64,000 nt of DNA from Vitellaria paradoxa (GCA_019916065.1 CM034237.1:44276714-44340713), one strand, 5' to 3'; numbered from the stretch's first letter, positions 1-13,000 are shown. Notes: generated by a model not told the origin, from the sequence alone. Numbers and translations are program-made.

Positions 1-2666
1 TGGGCTTCATTGAATGTCCTCATCCTTCGGACCCCAACCGCTCCCTCCTTGAGCAACTGATATACAATATCCCAATTCACTTGATAAAATTTGGTTTCTT
101 CACCCATGCCACCCCCAAAGAAAATCTTTATCTTTTCAAGCTTCTTTGCTACACTCACTGGAATGGAAAAGATGGACATGAAATATATTAGTAAGCTCGA
201 TAACTTGCTTTTGATGATTGACTCTAGCCCCTTTAGGAAGATAGATTTTCTTCCATTCCGCTAGTCTCCTCTCGAAATTGCTGATGAAACCATCCTATGC
301 TGTATTAGCTTTATGAGGAGCGCCCAAAGGGACCCACAGATAGTGAGTTGGGAATACACCTTGTTTGCAGCTTAAAATCACATATAGCATCTTAGGGACC
401 TCTCTCATTAGGATTTGTTTTGTCTTTCCCAAGTTGCTATGTAGACTCGATACTATCTCAAAACATAAGAGATTACATTTAAGATGACCTAACTATAACG
501 GATTCACCTCACAAAACACGATCACATCATCTGCAAACAGAAGATGAGAGACCACTACCCCATCTGTATCGGCTTTATCCACCTTAAATTCATCAAAGAA
601 ACCACCATCTTCTGCCCCTGCCCTCTTCAACATTCTGCTAAAGACTTCCATCGCTAAAATGAAAAGAAGGGAGGAATAAGATCCTCTTGCCTCAGGCCCC
701 TTGATCCCTGAAAGAACCCATTTTTTACCATTGATTAGAACAAAAAATCTGGCTGTAGAAATGCACCAGAGAATCTACTGCTTTAATTTAATCCCGAAAT
801 CCGTTCTCTTAAGGATCTATAACAAAAAGTCCCAGTTCATATGCCTTTTCCATATCAAGGTTGCAAAGGATTCCAGGATTAACCTCTCATCCATAAGCTC
901 ATGAGCCCCTTCGCTGCATCAAGAATTTGCTGTCCTTTTACAAAAGCATTCCATGACTCTTGACACTAATACTCCAATAACTTTATTCAATCTCAAAGCG
1001 AGTACTTTAGCTAACAGCTTGTACAGATTCCCCACGAGGCTGATCGGTCTAAAGTCCCTAATGTCCACTTCACCCTTTTTTTATGGTATCAGCATGATAA
1101 ATGTTGAATTAATGCTTTTCTCGAGTTCCCTAGTTGCATGGAACTCTTGGAACACCCTCATAATGTCCAGCGTTTGCCAACAGTGACTTCAGTGTTTGCC
1201 ATCAGCAAATGAAGAGTAAGATTGTCATTCCGTCCAGTCCTAGAGCTTTTTATCCCTATTCATTCTTCTTAAGGCACCCCATACTTCTTCCTATATGAAT
1301 TTCTCTTCCGAATTCTCCCTCATCCCCCCGGTAATGGAAGGTAACTCAAGACCATCTGTCGTTGGCTTCCAATCCTCAAAGGTTGTTGTAGAAGTCTGCA
1401 ACCCCCCCCCCCCCCAAAAAAAAAAAAATTCCTCAGTCTCCTCTAAAAATTATCCCCTTGATACCTACCTTATTGATATGGTTACAACATCTTTGTACAT
1501 CTTTCATTCGGTGAAAGGATCTCGTACTCCTATTGCTTTCCTGTAACCATAGCATTCTGGACTTCTGCCTCCAACTAACTTCCTCCATTTTGGCCAGCTT
1601 CCTGAACTTTTCTTTCAAATCTCCCCTTCTCAACAGCTCCACCTCGGATAGGCCACCCCCTCTAAAATGTCTTTCATCGATCCTGTTTTGTTAGCCTTGA
1701 GTTGACTATGCTGCTGCTTATTCCATTATTTCAAGCCCTCTTTATGTCTCTTCAACTTTTTGGCATACTCAAAATTGATTGTACCCATTTCTAAATAGCT
1801 ACTCCACCATCCCTGCACTAAATCCCTGAACCCCTCGGCATGAAGCTGCATGTACTGGAACCTGAATGGAGACCGCCCATTGTTCATGCCCCCACAATTC
1901 AATGGGTTCGGTAAGTGATCTGATGTCAACCTATTAACTAATGTCTGTAAAGTTCCTGGGAAGGCCTCTTTCCCATTTTGTCAAAACTAAGAACCATTGA
2001 TCCTTGACCTACTCCTGGAATTGGACCATTTGAATTCAGCCCCGGCTAGAGGCAAGTCACCAAGCCTAACTCATCAATAAATTCTAAGGTCCTCTTCTTG
2101 GAAGCTGATGCATCTGTGCACCCTCATCACTTGCTAACAAATCTAACAAAGTTAAATTCTCCTCTGATGCATCATGGCCCTCCCCACCCAAATGCTTTGC
2201 TGCGAGTTTGTCCTAAAATTTTGCCTTTTCCCTTTATTTCACAGGACCATAGAATCCAGAAAATACCTAATGTAACCCTCCCCTAAGCATTCAAAAAGCC
2301 TCGATGCTAATTAGCTTCCTTGGTCATTTTAATCAACGATAATCTTCTACTATCCCACATCAGCTGGATACCGAGGTATCCACAGCCAGAAGATGCAGTG
2401 ATTTTACCCACCTGAAACCCCACAAACTACGGACACCCCCACTCATTTATCTTCCCCAGCTTCATTTCCTGTAAGCAGACAATGTCTGATCTCCACTTCC
2501 TCAACACTCTTTTAATTATGGATTTCTTACTTCTTGCATTCAAACCACCCCCCTGTGCCAACTAATAATTTCAGGCTTTTTCAATCAGTTAAGCAAAGTG
2601 GAATAACAGTGACCTCCTTGCCCCCATCCTCCTACTCAATCACCCTTCGTAGTTAATGGAGAACTG
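1..2666 (-). pseudogene. L1-type LINE ORF2 remnant (endonuclease and reverse transcriptase)
   Basis: Read on the minus strand, this is the broken second ORF of a plant L1-type non-LTR retrotransposon. Near 2460-2520 the complement encodes an APE-type endonuclease start (residues like SDIVCLQEMKLGK). Near 490-690 it encodes the reverse-transcriptase palm: a stretch starting LFILAMEVFSRML leads to the catalytic box FADDVIVF at about 515-538, the L1 form of the YxDD motif. Reading frames break repeatedly between these blocks, so it is inactive. The element runs off the left edge, so its 3' end and target duplication are not visible. Endonuclease and polymerase lie in the right order and spacing for ORF2. 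The family is confident; exact ends are not. Confidence 0.85.
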
Positions 2667-2669
2667 TAA

Positions 2670-3438
2670 GGCCCCATTTGATAATGCTGTCATTTTTCTG
2701 TTGTTGTTTTTTGTTGTCATTTTCTGTTTTGTGTTTTTTGTTGCCGTTTATTTTTTCTGAATGAAAACAAAAATTGTGTTTGATAATGTAATTTTATTTA
2801 CACAAATTTGTAAACAGAAAACAGGAAATTTGTTTGATAAATACAATTTATATTTCATATATTTTTAAAATTTTTTCAAAGCATCCTGTATATAGTGTAA
2901 AAAATTTGGGGGAGAGAGAGAGGGAGGGATCGGGGGAGAGAGGGAGAGGGAGGGAGTAGATTCCTGGGAGGGAGAGGGGGGAGGGAGCAGAAGGGGAAGA
3001 GAGAGGGGGGAAGAAGGTTCGGGGGAGAGAGGGGGAGGGAGCAGAAGGGGGAGAGAGAGGAGGAGGGATCGGGGAGAGAGGGGGGGAGGGAGCAGAAGGG
3101 GAAGAGAGGGGGGAGGGAGCAGAAGGGAGAGAGAGAGGGGGAGGGATTGGGGAGAGAGAGAGAGGGGGGAGCAGAAGGGGAAGAGAGGGGGGAGAGAGAG
3201 GGGGGAGGGAGCGAGGGTTTTCAGGGATCGGAAAATTGCAGTCTGTTTTCGTGGACAGAAAAAAAACGAACACAGAAACACCTTTTACGATGTTTCTGTT
3301 TTTGGCTTAATTTTGGCAACAATTTTCATTTTTTTGACAATAAAAAAACGTAAACATTTTTATCAAATGCGTTTTTGTTTTCAGTTTTCAAAAAAATGAA
3401 AACGAAAACAGAAAACAAAAACGTTACCAAACGGGGCC
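2670..3438. mobile_element. Harbinger/Tourist-like MITE with GA-rich core, nested in the LINE
   Basis: The ends are inverted repeats: GGCCCCATTTGATAATG on the left and, on the complement of the right end, GGCCCCGTTTGGTAACG. The insertion is flanked by TAA at 2667-2669 and TAA at 3439-3441, the 3-bp duplication typical of PIF/Harbinger elements. No transposase is present. The centre (about 2905-3220) is a purine-rich tandem array of units like GAGGGAGCAGAAGGGG. LINE-like sequence continues on both sides, so this inserted after the LINE. The long open frames across the array are products of the biased composition, not genes. Confidence 0.75.
2905..3220. repeat. GA-rich minisatellite array
   Basis: One strand is almost only G and A for about 315 bp, built from imperfect repeats of 20-40 bp carrying GGGAGGGAGCAGAAGGGG-like units separated by GAGAGAG runs. 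Such an uninterrupted purine tract could form triplex DNA. It lies inside the MITE at 2670-3438. Confidence 0.85.
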
Positions 3439-3441
3439 TAA

Positions 3442-4610
3442 GCATTTCGATTCCCTGGCCCCTTTCCTCTTCATCATTCTCTGTGCTGGACTTCTCTGTG
3501 TTCACACAAGTCTCCACCTCTTCTATAGCTCCAAATGAATTGTATATTGCGTTCTCGAATCTATCACACAAGATACCCATTAACTTGCTGAAGACCTTTT
3601 CAACACTCAATCCAAAATCTGTCATCCACCCCACAATTCCCCAAAAGCAACGCCTCATCCACGGTTCTATCACCCACTCCGGGTGGAATAATGGTCAAAG
3701 GCATACAATCTAAACCTCTTGTCCCATGAAGTCCATGTGCCATTTATAGCTACTGCCTATTTTGTTCTACTTCCAAATTCCCTGACTCCCTCACCTCCCT
3801 TCTCCCCAAAATCTGCCCTATCCCCCTCCTCGCAACATGCAACCCTTGCCTCTTGCATTTGACCCCCTTAACTACCAGTGGAGAGACCACTGTCATCGAA
3901 TGATTAACAACAACCTCCTCCTTCCCCTCAATCTCAAGTTTCAACATTGAAGCTTTTACTCCCCCTAAACACATCGTTATTGTCAAACATTACTGTGTAC
4001 TGTCCTTCCCATCAACTATCACAGATGTCTCCTCTTTGCGTCGCTCTGTCCACAGTCCATCCAAGCCTGCATAATCACTGTTGCCTCCCAGTGCTGTATG
4101 CTTCCCCATTGAGACCAGAGAGTTATACACGGGGGAAGAGACTAGTGTATAAGAGCAGTATTCACATGGGCTTAGAAATTGCTTAGAATAAGTTGGTCCA
4201 ACTGCATGATCTTGGGCCAGCCTAAATGTCCCACAAGTTGAAGCCCCAGCAAGACTGTTCGGCTCCTTGGGCTTGGACGCAAGAGGCCCAAAACTGTTAC
4301 AAAGCAAACCAGGCATCAGCTTGGGCTTGGATCTTACTTCTACTTGCAAGCCTTGTCCTAAAGCCCGTTTGGGCTTAGCTAGCTTCTTGGCCCCACATTT
4401 CCTCAACAACCCAGCTTCGAAGACCCAATCCATATAAGCAAAACATCTTCATCCACAGGGTCACTTTGGCATCCAGCTGTCTCTAGAAACTTCTCCCCCC
4501 TTGCTCGCCATGTGCCTGAAATACCTTCTTCCCTTGTGCCAGGAGAGATTTCGCCTGATACACCTTCCCTAGTTTCCTTGAAACAAATGGCTTGCATTCC
4601 TATTTAGTTA
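3442..4610 (-). pseudogene. Probable LINE 5' part (ORF1 and leader remnant)
   Basis: This continues the LINE upstream of its endonuclease on the minus strand. It holds partly open minus frames (for example 3990-4433 and 4403-4597) with no motif I can name with certainty. The assignment as ORF1/leader rests on position and strand, and on composition less AT-rich than the flanking intron, not on a recognised RNA-binding domain. The right border, near 4600 where AT-rich intron-like sequence resumes, is approximate. Confidence 0.45.
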
Positions 4611-4845
4611 ATAAAATAGAGTTTCTCCATTTGAAGAATATGTGCATGCACTGAATGCCCAATTAATTCAGGCCGACTAGTGTAAAACGTGGGTTGATCT
4701 TAATTGCATTATAGTCTATTATCCTGGAGGTTTATTTTTGATATATTTTTGAACAGTAGATGGAAATTTTGAAATTCTGCAGAATTATACTCTTCTCTGA
4801 TAAGTAACTATTGTTCTAAAACTGATTTCATTGGCCTGTGATCAG

Positions 4846-5116
4846 CCTTCCAGTGCACTGGGACAAGACTGTCATAGTTGTGATGGACGTAGTGCGTGTT
4901 AGTAGTCCATATCTTCCTGAATCTGTTACTGGAGGAACTCCCGCTGCCAATGAGCGGGTGAGGAAAGTGGTAAGATACTGTAGAGATGTTAGAGTTTGAT
5001 TGTGATGAAAATCACTCTTTCTTTTTCCATTGCATTTATATAATTTTTCTTTTCCTCTGTCTACTTAGCTTGAGTTTGAAAGGAAGAGGTTGCAAGCTCG
5101 TGGTGCTGGTCAATGA
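4846..5116 (+). CDS. Last two exons of an unidentified gene
   Basis: Two exons join in frame. The first runs from about 4846 (acceptor ATCAG; a second AG at 4852-4853 is possible) to 4969, followed by the donor GTAAGA. The second runs 5069-5116 after the acceptor ACTTAG and ends in TGA. The product ends with a stretch beginning LPVHWDKTVIVV, then SPYLPESVTGGTPAANER and a basic tail LEFERKRLQARGAGQ. Splice sites, a shared frame and normal codon use support a real gene whose 5' part lies left of the window, with the LINE in an intron. I do not recognise the family. The charged C-terminal tail may be helical. Confidence 0.55.
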
Positions 5117-7140
5117 TGGATTCACATTTGCATGGTAAGATCGCTGGGGAAAGCTCTTTGAGGTATTACTGATGATGGCTAGTTTGATTGCATCCAATGT
5201 CATCGCAGGAAAAATATATATATATTACCCATTGACAGACATATTAAGCTTGCATTGATGAAGAAATCTGATATTATTGGTTACTCTTCATTGTACCACC
5301 TGTAGCTGATATGCTAGTCATGTTTTGCTACAGTGGGTGAGTTCATTATGAAAGTGCTGTTGATTTACCAGTGTTATGACATATGCCAATGTTATGTCTT
5401 TGTATTGTAAATAGATGAGCTGTTCTTTTTTTTTTTGGGGGGGCGGGGGGGGAGGAAATAAAAATTAAGAAAACCATGTGAAGCCACAATTCTGACTAAA
5501 ACTTCTCTGCTTGTTCGCCTGCAAGTAACAAAAATAATCCTGTTGGACGTATAAACTACCATGCCAATAGCATATCAATATAAAATCTTATTGTATTCTC
5601 AGAGAGGTCAACGGGAGGTGATTCTGTAGAAGTGTCACCGGGCAAAATTCAACAGTTGAAAAGAATAGATAATAATTTTTGACCTAAATAGAGTTGGAGA
5701 ATTACCTAGTATTGACATTCTTAGCATTCTTCGTAAGAAACCTTATTAACTGTAGTTTATACGTATATATATATATATATATATATATGATAATTGCTAT
5801 GCTTGTACAATCGCCTAATTTGAGTCCTTTGATTGTTGGTTGCATGTTTTGCTGATGCAAGAAGGATTGCTTTCCTCTTATAATTGAACGGGGTTATCAT
5901 GGAAGAGGCTCCAAGTGGATGAAATTAGTCCTATGTTTGTCTTCCGAATGAGATCAAGGATGATCACTTGATAAAGTTTGTGGCTGGCTGCATTAACTTG
6001 AAACAGGCTAATATACTTGGGTTAATTGCTGAAGTGCTTTTTTTTTTTTTTTAACTCTTACTGTAATTTTCATTTAACTTATTTTGTCTCCTTCAGTATG
6101 GACGGAGTTATTAGATAGCACTTAAGGGTCAGGTGCTTCAGCTGATAAACCTTTGTGCTGATTTGTTTTTAGTAAACAAGCTTTGTTGAGCTATTGACTT
6201 TGCTGGTCTGAAGCTGATTCTGCCACAATTGTCTTGATTTTTCTTCATCATCATCATCTTCAATAGATTGCCATGTGAGCTTGCATGTGTCGTCTCTCTT
6301 TTGAGATGTCAGCATTCTTGTACAAAAATTTGTTGGGCAGGAAATTTGGGTCAGTTCTTGATTGAAGCGCCTATTTTGGCACTGGACCGGAGAGATCCCT
6401 AATTGGGTCTTGAACATCAGGTCCATCAAGTTTGGATGGCCCAAAAAAAATATATATATATGTTAAGTGTAAAAGTGACGAGTTTAATTGATGGAAGTTG
6501 AAAAAGTTTGATAATTTTTTGTAATTTTTGGTGGAGTTTGGTCTTTCAAATGCCATGCAAAAAAAATTAGGCTTGTAACAACAGTATTTTCCTAAACACG
6601 AGGAAAATTGTTATTTGTTCGTTTGCTACTTGTTTGTTCATTTTTAGGTCTGGTACAAATTGACACTTTTTCCATTCTTCTACTTCCTTTTTTCTTGTCT
6701 TCGTTTTAATTGATTTATGGTCCCTTGACCTTCAAAATAATTTGCCTCCAAACTGCAGTAGGACCCATTGAGGAAAATACTGTTGTGGAAAATTTAAGGT
6801 TGGGCGTAAGTGTATTTAATTGAGTTGAGTAATAAGATGGTCGAATTGAGTAATGATTTATTTGAATTAGGCTAGTTAAACTTTATGAGATTAAAAAATT
6901 AGGTTCAATTCGTTTTATCTTTTTAGTCAAAATCAAATAAACCTATGATTGAATTGATCTTTATTCAAGCTTGAATAATTTGATATTATATTTATTGAAT
7001 ATTAGTTTGTTGATTAGATTCAATAGTATAAAGAGTTTAAAATTATAATTTTAAGTTAAGTTGATTTATATTTTAAGTTGGGACTCTAATTAATTGACTG
7101 AAATAGAAACACCTCCCCCCCAAAAAAAAAAAGAAGAGTG
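5117..7140. other. 3' flank and intergenic sequence
   Basis: The first few hundred bases are probably the 3' UTR of the gene ending at 5116. The rest is AT-rich with an (AT)n run near 5762-5788, homopolymer runs near 5426-5452 and 6038-6052, and no supported gene. A diffuse stretch at about 6780-7090 resembles one at 58970-59240 (shared phrases such as AATAATTTGATATT), suggesting a very old repeat. Confidence 0.5.
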
Positions 7141-7150
7141 CCCTAAGCGG

Positions 7151-8090
7151 CTGATTGGATGCAACAAATAGGGGCCTCCATAAATAATACACTTTCATAA
7201 GCTTTGATGTGATGTTTTTTGCTTGGTTGGAGAAGTAAAATTTCTCCCCTCTAAAAATTATCCCCCCTTCTTAATCTTAGAAGAAGGTGTATTATTTTTG
7301 GAGAGGGTTTGAGCTCTCCAAAAATTATCCCCCCTTATATGGACTAAATTGGATCATTATACCCCTTCTCATCCCGCTTTCTCACCTACAAAATGTATTT
7401 TATATTAGAAATAAATTCTTCTTTTTAGTGAAAAAATGTATTAAAAAATTATATTAATAAAAATAAAAAAATATAATTTTTTTCCAAATAAAGGGTCGTG
7501 TGATTAAAAAAATATATTTTTTTCAAATTAGAGGTGATGTGATTTTAAGATAATAATATTATTTTTTAGCAAATATAATAATATTATTTTTTAGCAAATT
7601 TATACAAAATTACACATATATTGATATTTTTTAAATAAGGAGAAAAAAATAAGCGATTAAGGAAGTTTCGGATAAATTGGGATGTTATTGTTTACTAAAC
7701 TAATTTATATATTTTATAAAGTTTGATTTATTAATAACATAATTTATTTATAATTAATTTGTCTAAAATTAATTTGTACTAGTTGGTTTTCACATTATAT
7801 AATTAACATAAACCTATAATTAAGTTTGGGTAACTAAGTTTAATTTAATGGGTAACCAAGTTTTGAGACACCATAAGGGCAAAAGAGTCATTTGACTATT
7901 TTTTTCCATCATTTACTTCCTTTTATTTATAAAACATTCAAACCAAGTCAAAAGTTATCCCCCTCCATAAACATCACATCAATGTGGGCCAACCCTCTAA
8001 AAATAATACTTCTTCTTATTTATACCCCTTCTAAAACTTATCCCTTTGAAATTTTAACACCATCCAAACGGGTCCTAGGTGGTTAAGTCT
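7151..8090. mobile_element. AT-rich non-autonomous element, copy 1
   Basis: About 0.94 kb that recurs at 48332-49195 in the same orientation with matching order of segments: a subterminal block containing TTTCTCCC and TCTAAAAATTA, a block with CAAAATGTATTT, the phrase ACTAGTTGGTTTTCACATTA, and an end block CATCACATCAATGTGGG. The ends are partly inverted: GATGTGATG near the left end faces CATCACATC near the right end. No coding capacity is visible. The borders are estimated from where the two copies stop matching. The target duplication is not clear. Confidence 0.65.
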
Positions 8091-9336
8091 CAACATTCTT
8101 ACCATGCAGGCTTGACTTAAAAGGAACTATTCCTGAGAGTAGAATCAAATCATTCATGAAATGGGCATCATTTGTGACAACAACAATATTTGAATGCAAG
8201 TGAATATGAAGCTACTTCTAAGGATTTGAAATTTTGTAATATGATAAATTTGCCCTTGATCTCCTAAAATTTATTGGTTCATGTTAAAGTAAGAGTCTAG
8301 AGATTATTTTGTGATTCAGTAATTTTTTTAATTATATAATTATATATATATATATTTTGGTTGGGTTTTTTTTGGGGGGGAGGGGGGGTTTGGTTTTAGC
8401 CGTTGTAGCCCAAAGCAAAAGGCTAGTAAAGTGAAAAACAACTAGTTTTATGAATGCAGCGCCACTTGTTACAGAAAAGAATAAAGCAACATCAATTTTA
8501 AAATGACCTGACAACAGGCATCAAATTCTTCTCCATCCCCTAATCCCTTTTTGCGATGCTAAGAACATCTAGAAAAAAAAAAAAAAGTATTGTTACATTT
8601 TTTTTTCTTTTTTTCAATAAACTAATACTTTGGATACTCCTAAGTCTTGACAATTATAAGAGTATTTGGTTAGTAAAAATTTAGTCAAAAAATATAGTAA
8701 AAGTTCAAAGATTTGATGTAAAAATAATACGTGATAAAATTTAATTAGAAAAAAGCACAAAAAGTTAATAAAATTTGTGGATTTCGATAAATATTGGTCA
8801 ACCAAACACCTTCTACTAAAAACAAATGCAAAATTAGGCTTCCTTGCTGGCCGGGAATTGCTAAAAAGGGAAATCTATCATCAATCAAAATGATTATATC
8901 TTAAAAATTAATCTAAATGATTATAATTTTTTTTGAAAACTAGTTTGTTATTTCGTGTTTGATGATTATATCTAAAAATTATTTTTTTAATAAAATTTAA
9001 CTAAACAAATAAAAATATAAATTAAGTATAAATATATAATTTAATGAAATATTCACTTGCAAAGAAAAAAGAAAAAAAAAAAAAACTACTGAAAACATTT
9101 TATAGATATTTTAAAATCTTTGAGTTTTTTTTTTTATCTTAATTTCTCAAAAGCAAGGCTACAAACGGAACAGCTAAGCATAATTTTAAAATACAAATCA
9201 GAAAGCTATATCTGAGATCAATAACTAAACTACTAAAGCTACGCCTTCCCTTTATGTTTTTCATAGCAGCTCTCCGTCCTATAATCGGGACTTCTTCTAG
9301 TACAAACAAGTCCTACGAACAACAAATATATATTCC

Positions 9337-9371
<35 letters not shown>

Positions 9372-9540
9372 AATGCTTTGCAGTTGTAAAACTTGTATAG
9401 TTTGGCGGTAAAAAGAAAAATCGGTATAGGTGACAGTGGAGATGTTTTTAACTTTACCTTTGCATGAAGGAAGGTGAGAGAATGTAGACACAAAACCACC
9501 CCCTAACAAATTTAATCAGCAATTTTAAGTAAGATTACTT
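8091..9540. other. AT-rich intergenic sequence
   Basis: No gene is seen. It holds one MITE of the recurrent core family (8661-8814), an (AT)n run at 9351-9371 and several homopolymers. The small open frames near 9239-9509 cross the (AT)n run and are not supported as genes. Confidence 0.5.
8661..8814. mobile_element. Small MITE of the recurrent core family
   Basis: The ends are inverted (AGTATTTGGTTAG facing CAACCAAACACC). The middle carries the core ACGTGATAAAATTTAATTAG that is shared, with changes, by many elements in this window. It is non-coding. The orientation given by the core is the same as at 16931 and 42291. Confidence 0.65.
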
Positions 9541-10016
9541 TAGAAGACTCGGATAGGAACTTTTTTCTTTTTTTTTTTTTTCTTTGTTCCCCCCTTTTTT
9601 TTTCTCATTTGCTTCTTTGGCACGTTTGCTTTGCTTCTCTTGGTTCCTTCAAATGGGTTTAGAGCTTTTCGTTGTTTCTTCAATGAACATCTGACGTAGA
9701 AGAAGAAGAAGAAGAAGAAACCTGTTTAGTTGTACTACGGCCTAACATATTGGTTTATAGCTATTCAATAAGAGTGTCGAAGGAGGTTATAGTTTCCGTT
9801 GCTTACTGTTTAAGTTCTGGGGGTGGCCAAGAACAGCTTTTTGGGGTGTGAGAAATCTGCGTTTCAGTGTCAAACTCTTGCTGCATATTTGTTTGAGGGA
9901 GTTGGGATTTGGGTTTTGTGCGGAGATTTGGGTGTCGTAACTTTAATTTTTTTTGGCAGGCATTTTTAGTTTTAAGAGTGAGGAAGTAAGAAGAAGCAGG
10001 GAAAGAGAAAAATCAT
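9541..10016 (+). promoter_or_regulatory. Probable 5' UTR and promoter-proximal region of the NAT6-type gene
   Basis: A pyrimidine-rich stretch (9563-9620), then less AT-rich sequence with a (GAA)n run at about 9699-9720, leads to the ATG at 10017. This fits a plant leader, but no unambiguous TATA box is seen and the transcription start cannot be placed. A leader intron is possible. Confidence 0.4.
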
Positions 10017-13000
10017 ATGGCAGGAGCTGCTCCGCAGCCCAAGCAGGATGAGCTTCAGCCACATCCGGTCAAGGACCAGCTGCCCGGCATTTCTTACTGC
10101 ATTACCAGTCCTCCTCCTTGGCGTTAGTTTCTCTCTCTCTCTTCTTCTTCTTCTCTCTTGCCATTCCCCCCCCCCCCCTACACACACACACACATACGGT
10201 TCTATATTTGACATACCTATCTAGAAAACAAGCATTGACATACATTTATATCATACTTACCCAATGTACATATACACGTACTAACTATGAATCTTATTTG
10301 AAACCGATCCATGAAACCCTTTTGATTTGCTAGCAGTGCGTGTTTCATTTCCCTGTTTTATTGTATATTTGTTCATTAATCTATTCAATTATTTGGAACC
10401 CATACTGTATTGGTAGTGCCTCAGTGAATAGTAACTACCTGTTTAGATTTTTTTTTTTCCTTCACAGAGAAAGGAACTGAACTTGTCTTGCTTGTATTTT
10501 TTTCAACATATTTGAAAAATGCTAGTCCCCTAGGATTTTTAACCACAAAGCATTTTCATAATAAAACTACATTTTAATTTAATGAATAATAAAAAATTGA
10601 TTGGCCCACAATGCATCTACCTTCATTTTCTATATTTTTGTTCTTAGCTCGAGGTTTGTTTCAAATGCAGCTGAGGCAATAGTGCTTGGGTTCCAGCACT
10701 ACATTGTGATGCTTGGCACAACAGTCCTGATTCCCTCCACTCTTGTTCCCCAGATGGGAGGGGGAAACGTAAGACTTTTTGACAATGACAATAACAATTC
10801 CATTAGAAATTCTCCATCCTTATTTCATTCTTTTTTTTTTTTTCTTACAATGGATTTCGATTCAAGTAGTTAGCTCTTCGTCAGTCTAACTGGTAGCCAC
10901 TTGTTGTCCTTGGGATCAGGAAGAGAAAGCAAAGGTGATTCAGACACTGCTGTTTGTTGCTGGTTTGAACACATTGACTCAGTCATTCTTTGGAACCCGA
11001 TTACCTACTGTGATTGGGGGGTCTTTCACCTTTGTGCCTACAACACTTTCAATCGTCTTGGCTGGTCGATATAATGACATTGCCAATCCCATAGAGGTTG
11101 CTTCATGAATCCCACTGAATTCCAAACCTGCACGGCTATTTTTAATTATGCAAATATGACCCCTTCCTCTGTGACGCTTTTGTTTTTCAGAAATTTCAGA
11201 AGATAATGTGTGGCATCCAGGGAGCCCATATCGTTGCCTCGGCCCTTCAGATTGTCATCGGTTTTAGTGGCCTATGGCGTAATGTCGCAAGGTTGGTTAA
11301 ACATTCTTAATGAAAACTTGTAATTGCTCAATTGTTATAGTCAAATTGGACCTTGGATCAATCAAAATCCACTTGATCTTATCACCGTTGTTGTAATTTT
11401 CTAGTGATTGTCTTAGGTGATTTACCTTTTGTAACTTTTAGGTTCTTGAGTCCACTATCTGCCGTTCCTTTGGTAGCTCTGACTGGCTTTGGGCTCTATG
11501 AATTCGGATTTCCCCTGGTAAGCATTTTTATACAGTTCCTTTTGGGAAGAAGGAGGTTTAACACTTGGAATTACTATTACTCCATAACCTTTTCTCTTCA
11601 TTATTTTGTAACTTTTATAACTGGTGGGGATTGATTTTTTGCTTGGACGTGTAGCTTGCAAAATGTGTGGAGATAGGACTTCCCCAGCTTTTCCTTCTAC
11701 TACTCTTTTCACAGGTGATGATCTTAATTTCGATTTTGGTATTTGTTACTATCACCGGCAAGTTCTAAATGAAGGGTTGATATTTGATCTCAACTCAGAT
11801 GCTAGTGTTAATGGTTTTACTGTTTCTATGCAGTATATCCCTCATATAATGAAATCGGATAAGACTATATTTGACCGCTTTGCTGTCATATTCTCGGTTG
11901 CGATAGTGTGGATCTATGCTCACCTACTCACTGTGGGTGGTGCATATAAGAACAGTCCAACAAAGACTCAAATCAGCTGCCGAACAGATCGTGCTGGAAT
12001 TATAGGTGGTGCTCCATGGTAATTAATTGCTTTCTTTTTAACTAACTCATGACTCAGAAAGAATCTTCTTATGAATTTTTATGTAGCCATGAGTTTTCAA
12101 ATATTGCTTCTTAAATGGGTAAAAGCTTGTTAATTTACACAAGAAGGAAGCAATAAGAACTGCTCAAGGATAGTTTAACATTTTCTTCAGGATGGGAGGA
12201 TGTGGTGGGGTGTCATTTTTAGTTCATTACTCTTATTTGTTTCGCTGATTTGGGATGCAGGATAAGATTTCCGTATCCGTTTCAATGGGGAGCTCCTACA
12301 TTTGATGCTGGAGAAGCTTTTGCTATGATGGCTGCTTCATTTGTTACGCTTGTAGAGGTTTGTTGATATCTTTGTGCTTAGAAAATAAAGCTAGACTGCA
12401 TTATTGAATGAACAGGTGGATTTTTAAGCAAGCAAATTGTCATAATGTTGTTATCAGATACACAGACACAGAATGCTTCCCCCTTAATCTTGTCAGGAAC
12501 CAATCCCCTTGTGCGTCTATCTAAAAACCAGTTGGCACCCAGTGAAGGAAGCAAATTTCTGTTACAATGTTCAGAGGCCGTGCCTCGCAATCCTGTTTTT
12601 AGAGCGGTCAGGGGAAGCGGCATTCTATCCAAACAGAACAACGCAATCTCCTTGCATTTCCTTTTGTTTCTTTGGCATTCTAAAAGTGGATTCTCTGTTT
12701 AATTGCTCTGTACAATTTTTCTCTGCCCAAATTCTCTTCGTTGTAATTGATGATGGCTTTTAGTGTGGATGGTTTCATACACTTGTAGTTTCCAGTTGGT
12801 AGTTTTGAATGACTAGCAATCCAAATAAAGTTGGCACATTCTTACCAAACTCCACATTGTTGACAGTCCACTGGTGCCTTCATTGCTGTGTCGAGGCTTG
12901 CAGGTGCAACTCCATTGCCACCTTCTGTTCTCAGCCGCGGCATTGGTTGGCAGGTAACCATACTAACGATTGTTTGTGGTCTATTTTGACTTGTTAACAC

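Noticed and set aside
2848..3281. Overlapping 138-141 codon frames rich in Pro, Ser and Leu
   Set aside because: They come from translating the GA-rich minisatellite; the sequence lies inside a MITE and has no gene structure.
9239..9509. Two overlapping minus frames of 70-86 codons
   Set aside because: They span an (AT)n run that yields an Ile-Tyr repeat and have no domain, splice site or promoter support.
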